A DNA stretch of 37,544 bases from Deltaproteobacteria bacterium (lineage in GTDB: Bacteria > Desulfobacterota > JAFDED01). The DNA is taken from positions 1 through 37,544 of the forward strand of contig JAFDED010000037.1 of assembly GCA_019310535.1 (NCBI GenBank), written 5' to 3'. The notes below the pieces were generated by a model. It did no database searches and had not been told where the DNA came from. It saw nothing but the letters and a program-made list of their open reading frames with translations. Positions 1-10,035 of the stretch are shown here, piece by piece (position 1 is the stretch's first letter; the number at the start of each line of letters is the position of its first letter). A program made the position numbers and the translations under genes.

Positions 1-2147
1 ACCTGCCGCCAGATCTCCCCGGCCACGGCAGGCTCCACCCCACGGGCCACAGCCCCCTGGATAAATTGCTCCCGATGTTTGCCCATGGCCTCCCAGTTGC
101 GCTTCTTGCTCATGCAGCGGCGCAGAGAGTCCGCCTCCCCCAGGCTCATGCCCGCCACGCGGTGAGCCACCTTGATGACGTCCTCCTGGTAGATCATCAC
201 CCCGAAGGTCTCGCCCAGGATATCCTCCATGAGCGGGTGCAAGTAGCGCACGGGCTCCCTGCCGCAGTGGCGCTCGATAAAGGTCTTCATCATGCCGCTG
301 TCCGAGACCCCCGGCCGGATAATGGAGCTGGCGGCCGTGAGCATCTCAAAGCTGCTTACCCCCAGCCTGCGCAGGAGGTTGCGCATACCCGGGGACTCCA
401 CGTAGAAGCAGCCGATGGTCTCGCCCTTCTTGACCAGTTCCAGGGCCGCGGGGTCCTCCTCGGCCCGCACCGCGCGGAAGTCCACCTGCTCGCCGTAGTG
501 CCGCTCCACCGCCTCCAGGGTGTCCGAAACAACGGCCAGCGCTCTCTGGCCCAGCAGGTCGATCTTCACCAGTCCCAGGTCCTCCACGGGGTACATGTCC
601 ATCTGGGTGATGACCAGGCCACCGGCAGCCCGCTGGAGGGGAATGCGATCGGTGATGGGACGGGGGCTCACCACGATGCCGCCGCAGTGGACGGAGAGGT
701 GCCGGGGAAACCCCTCGATGCGCATCCCCTCCCGGATGATGGTGCGGTAGGGCTCCTCCTCCAGAGGCAGGTTCCGGCACTCGGGCAGGGTGCGCCGCGC
801 CGTCTCCAGTTCCGAGATGTCAGTGAAATGGGGAATCTTGCGCGCAAGGCGGTTGATGACCTCCACAGGCACCCCCAGGGCTTTGCCAACCTCCCGCACG
901 ATGGAACGGCCGCGGAAACGCACGAAGGTGGCGATCATGGCCACGTTCTCGTTCCCGTAGCGCTGATAGACGTATTGCAGGATCTGCTCCCTCCGGTTCC
1001 AGGGGAAGTCCAGGTCGATGTCCGGACAGTCGGTCCGCTCCGGATTGAGGAAGCGCTCGAAGTAAAGCCCGTACCGCATGGGGTCCACGGATGTGATCCC
1101 CAGAGCGTAACAGACCAGGGAGTTGGCCGCCGATCCCCGCCCCACCATGGGAATTCCCTCCCGGGCCGCGTAGCGGGCAATGTCCCACACAACGAGGAAA
1201 TAGGGAGCGAAACCCAGTAGATCGATGACCCGCAGCTCATGCTGGAGCCGATCCACCACCGAGCGCGTCAGGGGCCGGTAGAGGCGCTGGAGACCTTCGG
1301 AGGCCGCCTTCCACAGCACCGAGAAGGGGGTCTCTCCCTCGGGGAGCCCGAAGCAGGGAAAGCGCACCCGGCCCATCTCCAGTTCCACGTTGCAGGCCTC
1401 GGCGATGCGCACGGCGTTCTCCAGGGCCTCGGGCAGGCCGCGGAACAGATGCGCCATCCGCGCAGGCGGCTGGAGCCACGCGCCCGGGTGGGCCGTCCAC
1501 TCCGGCGGCAGGGTGCCCACGGTCCGCAGCGTGCGGACGGCGGTCAGGATGCGGTGGGTGCGATGCCCGGGGGGGTCCGCGAAGTGCACGTCGTTGGCGG
1601 CCACTACGGGTAACCCCCGGCTTTTCGCCCACTCCGCCAGGAGGCGTACCTCGCGGGCGCCTTCCCCCCCTCCCCGGTGCACCAGTTCCACGAAGAGTGA
1701 GCCATCCGGCACCACGGGCAGGAGCGACTCCGCCGCCTCCCGTCGGCCGGAGAGCACGAAAAGCCCGCCACCGTGCTGTCCCAAGGCCTCGGGCAGGGAA
1801 AAATCGTTCTCCAACTGCCGCGCGGTGATCACCCGGCAGAGGTTGGTGTACCCTTCCATATCCCGGGCCAGGAGCACCGCCAGCGATCGCACCTGCCGGG
1901 GGGGATGGGGCGGCCCGCCCCCCTCGGTGATCTCTGCCCCCAGGATGGGCTTGACTTTCGCCGCACGCGCCGCACGGTAAAAGGGGACGGCGCCGTGGAG
2001 GGCGTTGGTGTCGGTAAGCGCCAGGGCGGGCATACCGCGCCGGGCCGCGGCCCGTACCAGCGCTTCTTCCGTGTCCGCGCCCTCCAGGAGAGAGTACGCG
2101 CTGTGGACATGCAGGTGAACGAATGGTGCACATTCGAAATTTTTCAT
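1..2147 (-). CDS. dnaE2: DnaE2-like error-prone DNA polymerase III alpha chain (C-terminus beyond window)
   Basis: Replicative-type (C-family) DNA polymerase, probably of the DnaE2/ImuC translesion group. The first 715 residues are in the window and the frame is open to the left edge. An N-terminal PHP domain begins with HLHVHSAYSLLEGA (residues 11-24). The GRGSAANS loop is near 337-344. The first two catalytic aspartates lie in PDIDLDF (375-381), and the third is in KIDLLG further on. The segment after PDIDLDF (RREQILQYVYQRYG, then VREVGKALG) and TDTN in place of the usual DnaE1 TDHGN favour DnaE2 over DnaE1, but the HLHVH motif is DnaE1-like, so the subgroup is not certain. The ATG at 2147 is preceded by AGGAGG with a 7-nt spacer. 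No imuA or imuB lies upstream; the gene is divergent from a Nudix gene. It is visibly more GC-rich than the rest of the window. No clear LexA box was seen. Confidence 0.85.
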   Translation of the reverse strand, partial: MKNFECAPFVHLHVHSAYSLLEGADTEEALVRAAARRGMPALALTDTNALHGAVPFYRAARAAKVKPILGAEITEGGGPPHPPRQVRSLAVLLARDMEGYTNLCRVITARQLENDFSLPEALGQHGGGLFVLSGRREAAESLLPVVPDGSLFVELVHRGGGEGAREVRLLAEWAKSRGLPVVAANDVHFADPPGHRTHRILTAVRTLRTVGTLPPEWTAHPGAWLQPPARMAHLFRGLPEALENAVRIAEACNVELEMGRVRFPCFGLPEGETPFSVLWKAASEGLQRLYRPLTRSVVDRLQHELRVIDLLGFAPYFLVVWDIARYAAREGIPMVGRGSAANSLVCYALGITSVDPMRYGLYFERFLNPERTDCPDIDLDFPWNRREQILQYVYQRYGNENVAMIATFVRFRGRSIVREVGKALGVPVEVINRLARKIPHFTDISELETARRTLPECRNLPLEEEPYRTIIREGMRIEGFPRHLSVHCGGIVVSPRPITDRIPLQRAAGGLVITQMDMYPVEDLGLVKIDLLGQRALAVVSDTLEAVERHYGEQVDFRAVRAEEDPAALELVKKGETIGCFYVESPGMRNLLRRLGVSSFEMLTAASSIIRPGVSDSGMMKTFIERHCGREPVRYLHPLMEDILGETFGVMIYQEDVIKVAHRVAGMSLGEADSLRRCMSKKRNWEAMGKHREQFIQGAVARGVEPAVAGEIWRQ

Positions 2148-2160
2148 GGAGGATCCTCCT
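2148..2160 (-). promoter_or_regulatory. Shine-Dalgarno embedded in a perfect palindrome
   Basis: GGAGGATCCTCC (2148-2159) is a perfect 12-bp palindrome that contains most of the ribosome binding site of the polymerase gene and abuts its ATG. It fixes the start codon. In RNA it cannot fold well on itself because there is no loop, but it could pair between transcripts or be a protein site. Its significance is uncertain. Confidence 0.5.
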
Positions 2161-2507
2161 TAAGGCGAATAAAATACGAAAACGATGTTCAAAAAAATTT
2201 TGCCTCTGTAAGTATGAATAGCACAGCAGGGCGTCCTTCGCAAGAGTTATTTGCTCAGAAAGTAGAAATGAGGGCTATTATGAATAGCCATTTAAAAGTA
2301 ATATGATTAAATGGTTATGCAGTTAACCCGTGCAGCCGCCCGGCCGTTTTCATGCTCCGCGGGTGCAGCCCTGCATGACAATCAGGTGGTATTATGCCGT
2401 GTGAGACAATTTCTCTACGAGCTGATTAGTGTTGATCTTTGTGGTGGATGCTGATAGTTTATCTCTCAGCAACGCCTGACTGTGCGGGCCCAATGCAGTG
2501 ATGGGCG
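2161..2507. other. Divergent intergenic region with a small hairpin and a repeated 10-mer
   Basis: No gene is seen here. GGCTATT-ATG-AATAGCC (2273-2289) is a perfect 7-bp inverted repeat with a 3-nt loop. The 10-mer TATGAATAGC, part of it, also occurs around 2213-2222. These sit between the divergent polymerase and Nudix genes and could be an operator, but no matching regulator is recognised. I found no convincing sigma-70 promoter. Confidence 0.35.
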
Positions 2508-3131
2508 GTGATGGAAAAAATATTATTGGACAAGAGTGACGGCATGAACCTGGTTGAAGTAATTCCTCGTATCCGAAAGGCCCTGGATGGCCGTTCCCCC
2601 CGCCCTCTGGAGGAGGAGGGTCTCATACCCGCGGCGGTTCTCATGCCCCTTTTCGCTAAAAACGGAGAGACCCACGTGCTCTTTACAAGGCGAACGGACA
2701 GGGTGAAGACGCACAAGGGCCAGGTCTCTTTCCCGGGCGGGCTGATGGAGCCGCGGGATAAAAGCCTTCTGGCCGCGGCCCTCAGGGAAACCCGGGAGGA
2801 GATCGGGATGGATCCCCGATGTGTGGAGATACTCGGCCGACTTGACACCGCGCCAACCTTTTCTACTCCCTATGCCATCACGCCCTTCGTTGGGGTCATC
2901 CCTTACCCCCAGCCGTTTCGGCTCAACCCGCACGAGGTGGAGCGGCTGCTTGATGTGCCCCTGAATTTTTTCATGGACGAATCCCATGCCCGCGTGGAAA
3001 TGGCTCCCCACCAGGGAAAAGAGCGGCCCGTGTACTATTATGAATACGGTGAAGAGGTCATTTGGGGCGCCACAGCACGGATCTTGAGGAACTTCATGGA
3101 AGTGGTCTTCGGATTGCCCGCCCATCAGTAA
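2508..3131 (+). CDS. Nudix hydrolase, CoA pyrophosphatase (NudL/YeaB) type
   Basis: Predicted to hydrolyse CoA or acyl-CoA to a phosphopantetheine moiety and 3',5'-ADP. The family signature is present: LFTRRTDRVKTHKGQVSFPGG (a UPF0035-type extension, about residues 58-78) runs straight into a Nudix box ending LRETREEIGM. That arrangement separates CoA diphosphatases from other Nudix enzymes. The length, 207 residues, is normal. The start is uncertain: GTG at 2508, ATG at 2511 and ATG at 2544 are all in frame; none has a strong ribosome binding site, and GGGCGG precedes the first two. It stands alone, divergent from the polymerase gene and followed by transposase debris. Confidence 0.85.
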   Translation: MMEKILLDKSDGMNLVEVIPRIRKALDGRSPRPLEEEGLIPAAVLMPLFAKNGETHVLFTRRTDRVKTHKGQVSFPGGLMEPRDKSLLAAALRETREEIGMDPRCVEILGRLDTAPTFSTPYAITPFVGVIPYPQPFRLNPHEVERLLDVPLNFFMDESHARVEMAPHQGKERPVYYYEYGEEVIWGATARILRNFMEVVFGLPAHQ

Positions 3132-3281
3132 AGAGATTCGCACCTACCGAAATCCTGAAATCAGCGGAGAAAAATGCCAGGAGTTTGTCGGGAAACCTGA
3201 TGCAATTTGAAATGGTGTTCCCGTTTACCCGGGATCGAGCCGTTTTTTCAGTGGATAGACCTTCCCCAAAGGCCTTTTCAG

Positions 3282-3710
3282 GCCATCCAAAGCCACATGA
3301 CCCGGCTTCACCAGACCGCCCCCGGCAAAGACGCAACACCGCCGCAAATAACCCGGAGAGTGCCTGCAAGTGGCGCTTGCGAAACGAAGCAGTGGTGTCA
3401 TGATCGGGATGCTGATCGGCGCATAAAACCCGAAAGGACACCGAATGGTACGTGACTTGCTCGATTTTGCGCGAACTGGCAATACCCACGCAGCAAAGCG
3501 CAAATCAGCAGACTGACCATCATGCTGGGATCGTATGGCGGCCGCCCTTCTTTGTCTCCGTCGTAATCCCGGTAAATGGGGCTGAGGTCAAGCCTATTGA
3601 CACGTCCATGCTGAAGGAGACAGGGTCTCCTTCAGCCGGCCACTCCTTCATGTCCGGGGGAAGAAGGAGCAACCGGGCGGCTCATACGAACGAAACTGCG
3701 TCTGCGTTTT
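3282..3710 (-). pseudogene. Degraded IS1182-family transposase, N-terminal part, frameshifted
   Basis: Reading the minus strand and switching frames gives a continuous resemblance to the N-terminal part of IS1182-type DDE transposases. The pieces, in order, are FRSYEP, then LLLPPDMKEW, then YRDYDGDKEGRPPYDPSMMV with LLRGYC, then GIASSRKIEQVTY and DQHPDHDTTASFRKRHLQAL, then GLVKPGHVALDG. At least four frame changes are needed (near 3655, 3610, 3490 and 3330). Similarity ends at about 3282, just after GHVALDG, so the catalytic core and C-terminus are gone. No terminal inverted repeats were recognised. It fills the gap between the Nudix gene and ppdK and is not functional. The family is assigned from memory of its conserved N-terminal blocks. 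Confidence 0.8.
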
Positions 3711-3790
3711 ACTGGCTGAATAAGAGCACTTTTAGCAAGTGAAGCCGATGGCTTTTCGCCTTTTTCCTCCAACGGTCCCCCGACAGGTTC

Positions 3791-6529
3791 CTAGCGATTT
3801 TTCAACGCGGCATGGGCCGCGGCAAGGCGTGCGATGGGTACGCGGTAGGGCGAGCAGCTCACGTAGTCAAGCCCCACCAGGTGGCAGAACTCTATGGACG
3901 ATGGGTCCCCGCCGTGCTCACCGCAGATGCCCACCTTGAGGTCGGGCTTTGTTGTGCGGCCTTTCTGAACGCCGATCTCCAGGAGCTGACCTGTGCCCGT
4001 GCGATCCAGCTTCTGGAAAGGGTCCCCTTCCAGGATTTTCTTATCCACATACGTCTGGAGAAACTTGCCTGCGTCGTCCCGGCTCAGTCCGAAGCAGGTC
4101 TGGGTCAGGTCGTTGGTGCCGAAGCTGAAAAAGTCCGCCTCCTGCGCTATCTCGTCCGCGGTCAGGGAAGCCCTGGGCAGCTCGATCATGGTGCCCACGA
4201 GGTAGGTAACCTCAATGCCCTCTGCTTGGAAGACCTCCTTTGCCACCCGGTCCACCACCGCCCTCTGGTTTTTAAGTTCGGCCACATGGCCAACCAGCGG
4301 GATCATGATCTCGGGATGAACGTCTATTCCTTCCTTTTTAACCCGGCAGGCGGCCTCCAGGATCGCCCGGGCCTGCATTTCGGTGATCTCGGGGTATGAG
4401 ATGCCCAGGCGGCATCCCCGGTGGCCCAGCATGGGGTTGACCTCGTGCAGGGACTCCACCTTGGCCCGGATGTCCTCGGGGCTTTTACCGGTCAATCGGG
4501 CGATCTCGAACAGCTCCTTTTCCGTATGGGGAAGAAATTCGTGCAGTGGCGGGTCAAGGGTTCGGACCGTCACCGGGTAGCTCTTGAGGGTACGGAAGAT
4601 GCCGACGAAGTCTTCCCGTTGTATGGGCAGGAGCTTATCCAGCGCCCGGCGTCGCCCCTCTTCGTTGTCGGCCAGGATCATCTCGCGCATATAGTTGATT
4701 CGATCTCCCTCGAAGAACATGTGTTCGGTGCGGCACAGCCCGATCCCCCGGGCGCCGAAAAAGATAGCCACCGCCGCCTGGTCGGGCTGGTCGGCGTTGG
4801 TGCGAATGCCCAACCGGCGGACCTCGTCGGCCCATTGCATCAGCGATTGAAAATCCTGGTAAATGATAGACTCTTCAGGCTTCATGTCATTGTGAAAAAC
4901 CTGTATAATCTCCGACGGCCGGGTCTGCAGCGCGCCGTTGATCACCTCGCCGGTGGTCCCGTCCAGGCTGATCCGGTCTCCCTCGCGGATCATCACACCG
5001 TTGACCTTCATGGACCGATCTTTGTAGGAGATATCAAGATTCCCGCATCCCGCCACGCATACCTTGCCCATCTGGCGTGCAACCAGGGCGGCGTGGGATG
5101 TCATGCCTCCTCTTGCCGTAAGGATGCCCCGCGCCGCGTGCATTCCTCGAATGTCCTCAGGCGACGTTTCGATGCGCACGAGAATCACTTCTTCGCCTCG
5201 AGCCGCTGCGGCTTCAGCGTCCGGCGCGTTAAAGACGACCTTGCCCGAAGCCGCGCCCGGCCCCGCATTGAGCCCCTTGGCCAGCAAACGGCCTCCATCC
5301 AGGGCTTTCTTCTTCTCCTGATGGTCGAAAATGGGTTGCAGCAACTGGTTGAGCTGATCGGGATCCACCCTCAGCAGGGCGGTCTCTTTATCAATAAGCC
5401 CCTCTTTCACCATGTCCACCGCGATTTTGAACGCGGCAAATCCTGTCCGCTTTCCCGCCCGGGTCTGGAGCATCCAGAGGCGGCCCTTCTGGATGGTGAA
5501 CTCGATGTCCTGCATGTCGCGGTAGTGATGGTCCAGTTTCACCCGGATATCTTCGAGTTGGCGGTAGATCCCGGGCATTTCTTCTTCCAGCGAGATCTCG
5601 GGACTATCGCCCTTCTGAAGGCGGTTGATGGGCTGAGGGGTCCGAATGCCGGCCACCACATCTTCCCCCTGGGCGTTCATGAGGTACTCGCCGTAAAAGA
5701 TGTTTTCCCCTGTAGCCGGGTTGCGGGTAAAAGCCACGCCGGTGCCGCAACCATCTCCCATATTTCCGAAAACCATGGCCTGGATGTTCACAGCGGTCCC
5801 CCAGTGGTCGGGGATGTTATTGAGTTCCCGGTACGCGATAGCCCGAAGGTTGTCCCAGGAGCTGAAAACCGCCCCGATGGCACCCCAGAGTTGATCGCGA
5901 GGATCCTCAGGAAAATCCAGGCCCTTTCGGCGCTTGATCTCAGCCTTGAACTCATCGACCAGTTCCCGTAAGTCCTCCGGTCGCAACTCTACATCGAGGC
6001 TGACTCCGCGGGCTTTCTTCTTGGCCTCCAGGAGGACCTCAAAAGGGTCCTCCTCATCCGGAGTTTCCGGCTTGAGCCCCAGTACAACGTCCCCATACAT
6101 CTGGACGAATCGGCGGTAACTGTCGTATGCGAACCTGGCGTCTCCTGATTGTTCGATCAATCCCTTTACCGTCTCATCATTGATTCCCAGGTTAAGGATC
6201 GTGTCCATCATACCCGGCATGGAAACACGCGCACCGGATCGAACGGAAACGAGCAAGGGGTCGGCGGGCGCGCCGAAGCGGGATTTCATGACCTCTTCCA
6301 TCCGTTGTAAGGCATCGTTGACCTGTCCTTCAAGTTCGGGTGGAAAAGTCTTATTGTTCTGGTAATAGTACGTGCATACCTCGGTGGAAATAGTGAATCC
6401 GGCGGGAACAGGGATGCCCAGGTTCACCATTTCCGCCAGGTTGGCTCCCTTGCCGCCCAACTCGTTTTTCATGTCGGCTCGTCCATCTGCTTTGTCTCCA
6501 CCGAAAAAATAAACATATTTTTTTGCCAT
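3791..6529 (-). CDS. ppdK: Pyruvate, phosphate dikinase
   Basis: Cytoplasmic enzyme interconverting pyruvate + ATP + Pi and phosphoenolpyruvate + AMP + PPi. It can serve gluconeogenesis from C2-C3 acids or PPi-linked glycolysis. The protein is 912 residues, the usual length. The N-terminal nucleotide-binding region has [10 protein letters not shown]. The phosphohistidine domain has [17 protein letters not shown] with the catalytic His. The C-terminal PEP-binding barrel has FGTNDLTQ and [11 protein letters not shown], with the catalytic Cys in CGEH. An in-frame ATG exists at 6562, but the ATG at 6529 is preferred because GGAGG precedes it by 9 nt and the family begins at this point ([11 protein letters not shown]). 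It lies 85 bp after glyS on the same strand, a glyQ-glyS-ppdK order also known in other proteobacteria. Confidence 0.97.
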   Translation of the reverse strand: MAKKYVYFFGGDKADGRADMKNELGGKGANLAEMVNLGIPVPAGFTISTEVCTYYYQNNKTFPPELEGQVNDALQRMEEVMKSRFGAPADPLLVSVRSGARVSMPGMMDTILNLGINDETVKGLIEQSGDARFAYDSYRRFVQMYGDVVLGLKPETPDEEDPFEVLLEAKKKARGVSLDVELRPEDLRELVDEFKAEIKRRKGLDFPEDPRDQLWGAIGAVFSSWDNLRAIAYRELNNIPDHWGTAVNIQAMVFGNMGDGCGTGVAFTRNPATGENIFYGEYLMNAQGEDVVAGIRTPQPINRLQKGDSPEISLEEEMPGIYRQLEDIRVKLDHHYRDMQDIEFTIQKGRLWMLQTRAGKRTGFAAFKIAVDMVKEGLIDKETALLRVDPDQLNQLLQPIFDHQEKKKALDGGRLLAKGLNAGPGAASGKVVFNAPDAEAAAARGEEVILVRIETSPEDIRGMHAARGILTARGGMTSHAALVARQMGKVCVAGCGNLDISYKDRSMKVNGVMIREGDRISLDGTTGEVINGALQTRPSEIIQVFHNDMKPEESIIYQDFQSLMQWADEVRRLGIRTNADQPDQAAVAIFFGARGIGLCRTEHMFFEGDRINYMREMILADNEEGRRRALDKLLPIQREDFVGIFRTLKSYPVTVRTLDPPLHEFLPHTEKELFEIARLTGKSPEDIRAKVESLHEVNPMLGHRGCRLGISYPEITEMQARAILEAACRVKKEGIDVHPEIMIPLVGHVAELKNQRAVVDRVAKEVFQAEGIEVTYLVGTMIELPRASLTADEIAQEADFFSFGTNDLTQTCFGLSRDDAGKFLQTYVDKKILEGDPFQKLDRTGTGQLLEIGVQKGRTTKPDLKVGICGEHGGDPSSIEFCHLVGLDYVSCSPYRVPIARLAAAHAALKNR

Positions 6530-6614
6530 TTCCTTTAGCCTCCTTGTGCCGGGCCCAGGCAAGGCCCGAAATTTTCCATTCGTTTATTCATGACCACATA
6601 ATGAGCTGCAATAA

Positions 6615-8711
6615 TTACCGCTGATCTTCCACTGCGATCTTGGAAAAGTCCGCAAAGCCGGAAAAAATTCCGGAGATAAGATGGAGAGTGGCAAGTCGGT
6701 TGCTCCGGATGGAGTCATCCGGATCCATCACAAGCACACCTTTGGTTTGTGCGTCTCCGAAGTATGCATCGATGGGCTCCCGCAGTCTTGACATCTGCCG
6801 CAATGCCTCGGTGTAATCTCCCTTCTCCAGGCTCTGGTTGACCGCGTCCCGGACGGCAAGATACGTGTTGAAAAGCTTGTGTTCCACCTCATCGCTGAAC
6901 AGGGATGGATCCGGCTCTCCATCCGGTCTTTGGTCCTTGAGGATGTTGATGACGCGCTTAAAGCCAATGGCCAGGGGCTCGAATTCCCGCTGGCTCTTTA
7001 ATTCTTGCAGAGCGTTCATCCGTGCAACCGCATCCACCGGGTCATTGAAAGAGCGGGAAAGAACGGCTTCCGCCACATCGTGGCTGAATCGCCCGGGCAC
7101 CATCATATTTTGCAGCCGAAGGCGGAAGAACTGCAATACTTCCTTCTTCACTTCGGCCGGATCCCGTTTGAGCTTGTCCCTCAATCCTTCCAGCGCCCAA
7201 TCGATTAAATCAGGAATGGATACCCGGCAGCCCCGCTCCAGGATGATGTTGAGGACGGCCAGCGTGTGACGCCGGAGACCAAGAGGGTCGGAAGTGCCGG
7301 TGGGCAGTAACCCGACGCCGAAGCACCCCACTATTGTATCTATCCGATCCGCCGAGCCGACAATGAGTCCCGCGGCGGTCTCGGGCAAAGCATCGTCGGC
7401 TGAGGTGGGTCGATAATGATCAGAAATGGCCAGGGCTACTTCTTCCGGTTCCCCATCCAGCAATGCGTACTCTCGCCCGATGATTCCCTGCAAGCCGGGG
7501 AACTCCCCCACCATCCCGGTCACAAGGTCGGCCTTGCAGAGAAACGCAGCGCGGTCCACGACCTCCACCTTGTCGTAATGGAGCACATGGGCCAGTCGGA
7601 TGGCCAGCCTGCGGAACCGTTCCATTTTTTCGTAGGCGCTTCCCAGGTCAGCCTGGAAGACCACGCCTTTCAGGCTTTCGACTTTTTTAGCCAGCGGGAC
7701 GGTGCGGTCCTCCCGGAAATAGAAATCCGCGTCGGCCAATCGGGCCCTGAGCACCCGCTCGTTGCCCCGCTTCACAACATCGGGATCCCTCACCGGGGTG
7801 TTGCAGACCGTGATGAAGTAAGGCATCAGGGAGCCGTCGGGGCCCAGAACGGAGAAATATCTCTGGTGTTCACGCTGGACGCTGATCAGCACCTCTCTTG
7901 GCAACCGTAAGTATTCCGGAGGAAATGATCCCATCACTACAAAAGGATACTCAACGAGGTAAGTGACCTCTTCCAGGAGATCGGGGTTTTCAAGCACATG
8001 CCCGCCCACGGCATCGGCCTCCTCCTCCAGTCGCTTCATGATACGTGCTTTGCGCTTTTCCGGATCCACATAGACGTTGCGGGCTGCCGTGTCTTCTATA
8101 TACCCGGTCCAGCCGCGGACCTCAAAGGGTTCCGGGTGGGTGAACCGGTGGCCATACGAAAACGGGCCGGATGAGACATTCCCCAGGGTGAACGGTATCA
8201 CTTCTTCCCCAAAAAGCGCCGCGATCCAATGAATAGGCCTGACAAAGCGGATGTCAAGGTCGCCCCAGCACATGGATTTGGGGAAGGGGATAGCCATAAT
8301 CAGTGAAGGGAGAACTTCTGATAAAACTTGTTTTGTGGGCTTTCCTTCTTGCCTCTGCAAATGCGCCAGGTACTCCCCTCGGGGTGTCATGACGGTTGAA
8401 AGGGACATCACGTCCACGCCGACGCGCCGTGCGAATCCCCGGGCGGCGGCGGCGGGTTTCCCGTCGGGGTCAAAGGCGACCCTTGCAGGAGGGCCCATGA
8501 TTTGGGTCTCAGTGTCAGCCTGCCTCTCCTCCACAGAAGATACAGACAGAACGAGACGCCGCGGTGTGGCCATGGTCCGCACCTCTCCATGGGGAATGCG
8601 CTGAGCCTCCAGGATATTCCGGAGCTGTTGTGATAGCGCCTCTAGTGCGGGTTTGATGAACCCGGCTGGAATCTCTTCTGATCCGATTTCGAGAAATAAA
8701 TCTTTTGCCAT
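6615..8711 (-). CDS. glyS: Glycine--tRNA ligase beta subunit
   Basis: Beta subunit of the bacterial alpha2beta2 glycyl-tRNA synthetase, which contributes tRNA recognition and partners with GlyQ just upstream. The protein is 698 residues, the normal length. It starts with the family signature LFLEIGSEEIPA, contains VQREHQRYF and GSADRIDTIVGCF in the HD-like middle part, and ends in an anticodon-binding DALR-type region carrying LVMDPD. The upstream ATG at 8807 would add 32 residues with no family counterpart, so the ATG at 8711 is used. Its ribosome binding site is weak. It lies 157 bp downstream of glyQ and is probably cotranscribed. Confidence 0.97.
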   Translation of the reverse strand: MAKDLFLEIGSEEIPAGFIKPALEALSQQLRNILEAQRIPHGEVRTMATPRRLVLSVSSVEERQADTETQIMGPPARVAFDPDGKPAAAARGFARRVGVDVMSLSTVMTPRGEYLAHLQRQEGKPTKQVLSEVLPSLIMAIPFPKSMCWGDLDIRFVRPIHWIAALFGEEVIPFTLGNVSSGPFSYGHRFTHPEPFEVRGWTGYIEDTAARNVYVDPEKRKARIMKRLEEEADAVGGHVLENPDLLEEVTYLVEYPFVVMGSFPPEYLRLPREVLISVQREHQRYFSVLGPDGSLMPYFITVCNTPVRDPDVVKRGNERVLRARLADADFYFREDRTVPLAKKVESLKGVVFQADLGSAYEKMERFRRLAIRLAHVLHYDKVEVVDRAAFLCKADLVTGMVGEFPGLQGIIGREYALLDGEPEEVALAISDHYRPTSADDALPETAAGLIVGSADRIDTIVGCFGVGLLPTGTSDPLGLRRHTLAVLNIILERGCRVSIPDLIDWALEGLRDKLKRDPAEVKKEVLQFFRLRLQNMMVPGRFSHDVAEAVLSRSFNDPVDAVARMNALQELKSQREFEPLAIGFKRVINILKDQRPDGEPDPSLFSDEVEHKLFNTYLAVRDAVNQSLEKGDYTEALRQMSRLREPIDAYFGDAQTKGVLVMDPDDSIRSNRLATLHLISGIFSGFADFSKIAVEDQR

Positions 8712-8868
8712 GTGAAAACCACTTGCCCCGGAATAGGATTTTTTACCGACCAGGCTGAAAACGCCTTGGTATGGTCTTATCCATATAGAGGTATTTGTCA
8801 AGAACAAAATATGGTGATGGCGGCCGACAGTGATTTACCGTCAATGTCGGTCTTTACCTGATGTTTCC

Positions 8869-9813
8869 TCAATCGGACAAACTTTGGGATTGCGAGGAAG
8901 CGGGCTCGATTATCGCCTGGGGCTTCCGATCACCATTGATGGCCGGTCGGTTGAGTAGAGGATATCCCATCTTTTCCCGTTGCTTGCAGTAAGCCTCAGC
9001 GCAAGCCCGTGCCAAGGTGCGGACCCGGGCGATGAATCCGGCCCGGGCGGTAACGCTGATGGCACCCCTGGCATCCAGCAGGTTGAAGGTATGGGAGCAT
9101 TTCAGGCAGTAATCGTAGGCGGGCCATACCAGTTCTTTCTCCACTAAGCGGCGGCACTCCGCCTCGTACATGTCAAAGAGCCGGAATAACATCTCCACAT
9201 CCGCTTCATCGAAATTGTAAATGGAGCCCTCTACCTCTGATCGGTGATGGATATCGCCGTAAAGAATTCCCCGGGTCCACTCAAGATCGTAAACGTTATC
9301 CACCCCTTGCAGGTACATGGCGATCCGTTCAATGCCGTAAGTGAGTTCGACGGAAATGGGCTTCAGGTCGATACCACCCGCCTGCTGGAAGTATGTGAAC
9401 TGGGTGATCTCCATTCCATCCAACCACACTTCCCATCCCAGGCCCCAAGCGCCCAGTGTGGGGGCTTCCCAATCGTCTTCCACAAATCGTATGTCATGGT
9501 CAATGGGGTCCACGCCGAAGTACCGCAGGCTCTCAAGGTAAATCTCCTGAACACTCTGGGGGGAGGGCTTCAAGATCACCTGGTATTGATAGTAGTGCTG
9601 CAGTCGGTTTGGATTTTCCCCGTAGCGCCCGTCAGTTGGCCTGCGAGAGGGCTCCACGTATGCCACGTTCCATGGTTCGGGCCCCAGAACACGCAGGAAG
9701 GTCGCGGGGTTCATCGTCCCGGCGCCCACCTCGATATCGTAAGGTTGTTGAATAATGCAACCCCGACTCGACCAGAAATGCTCAAGAGACAGGATTAACT
9801 CCTGAAAAGTCAT
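8869..9813 (-). CDS. glyQ: Glycine--tRNA ligase alpha subunit
   Basis: Catalytic alpha subunit that activates glycine. The highly conserved stretches [39 protein letters not shown] and [18 protein letters not shown] (each in the first half) identify it without doubt. The length of 314 residues is normal. Two adjacent ATG codons (9816 and 9813) are possible. GGAAGG lies 7 nt before the second and 4 nt before the first, so 9813 is chosen. It is the first gene of the probable glyQ-glyS-ppdK operon, read from the promoter at 9855-9883. Confidence 0.97.
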   Translation of the reverse strand: MTFQELILSLEHFWSSRGCIIQQPYDIEVGAGTMNPATFLRVLGPEPWNVAYVEPSRRPTDGRYGENPNRLQHYYQYQVILKPSPQSVQEIYLESLRYFGVDPIDHDIRFVEDDWEAPTLGAWGLGWEVWLDGMEITQFTYFQQAGGIDLKPISVELTYGIERIAMYLQGVDNVYDLEWTRGILYGDIHHRSEVEGSIYNFDEADVEMLFRLFDMYEAECRRLVEKELVWPAYDYCLKCSHTFNLLDARGAISVTARAGFIARVRTLARACAEAYCKQREKMGYPLLNRPAINGDRKPQAIIEPASSQSQSLSD

Positions 9814-9854
9814 CATGCATCCTTCCGCAAAAAATATCGATTATTAAGTATATA

Positions 9855-9883
9855 AAATTAAGCCACAAAAGCCGACCTGTCAA
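9855..9883 (-). promoter_or_regulatory. Sigma-70-type promoter for glyQ-glyS-ppdK
   Basis: On the minus strand a perfect -35 TTGACA (9878-9883) is separated by 17 nt from the -10 TAATTT (9855-9860). The position, about 40 nt before the glyQ start, and the spacing are right. The -10 is imperfect. Confidence 0.6.
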
Positions 9884-9937
9884 GAAAAACATTTGCAGGT
9901 GCAAAAAATTAATGTATCTTGATACTGATGTTTCAGC

Positions 9938-9966
9938 TTGACAGGGCGTGAGGGATTTTCTATAGT
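9938..9966 (+). promoter_or_regulatory. Sigma-70-type promoter for rpoZ
   Basis: Perfect -35 TTGACA (9938-9943), 17-nt spacer, -10 TATAGT (9961-9966). It lies 70 bp before the rpoZ start and back to back with the glyQ promoter, with about 55 bp between the two -35 elements. Confidence 0.75.
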
Positions 9967-10035
9967 AAAATATAGGTTTTAATGTACTGTGCCATTGCGT
10001 GTGAAGACAGTTGCAATGGAAAGGAGTCAGGATAT

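Noticed and set aside
66..1613. Long plus-strand open frames opposite the polymerase gene
   Set aside because: They are antisense shadows in GC-rich DNA; the minus-strand frame carries all polymerase motifs and a ribosome binding site.
4421..5971. 516-codon plus-strand open frame inside ppdK
   Set aside because: It is the complement of a well conserved enzyme gene, with no similarity or ribosome binding site of its own.
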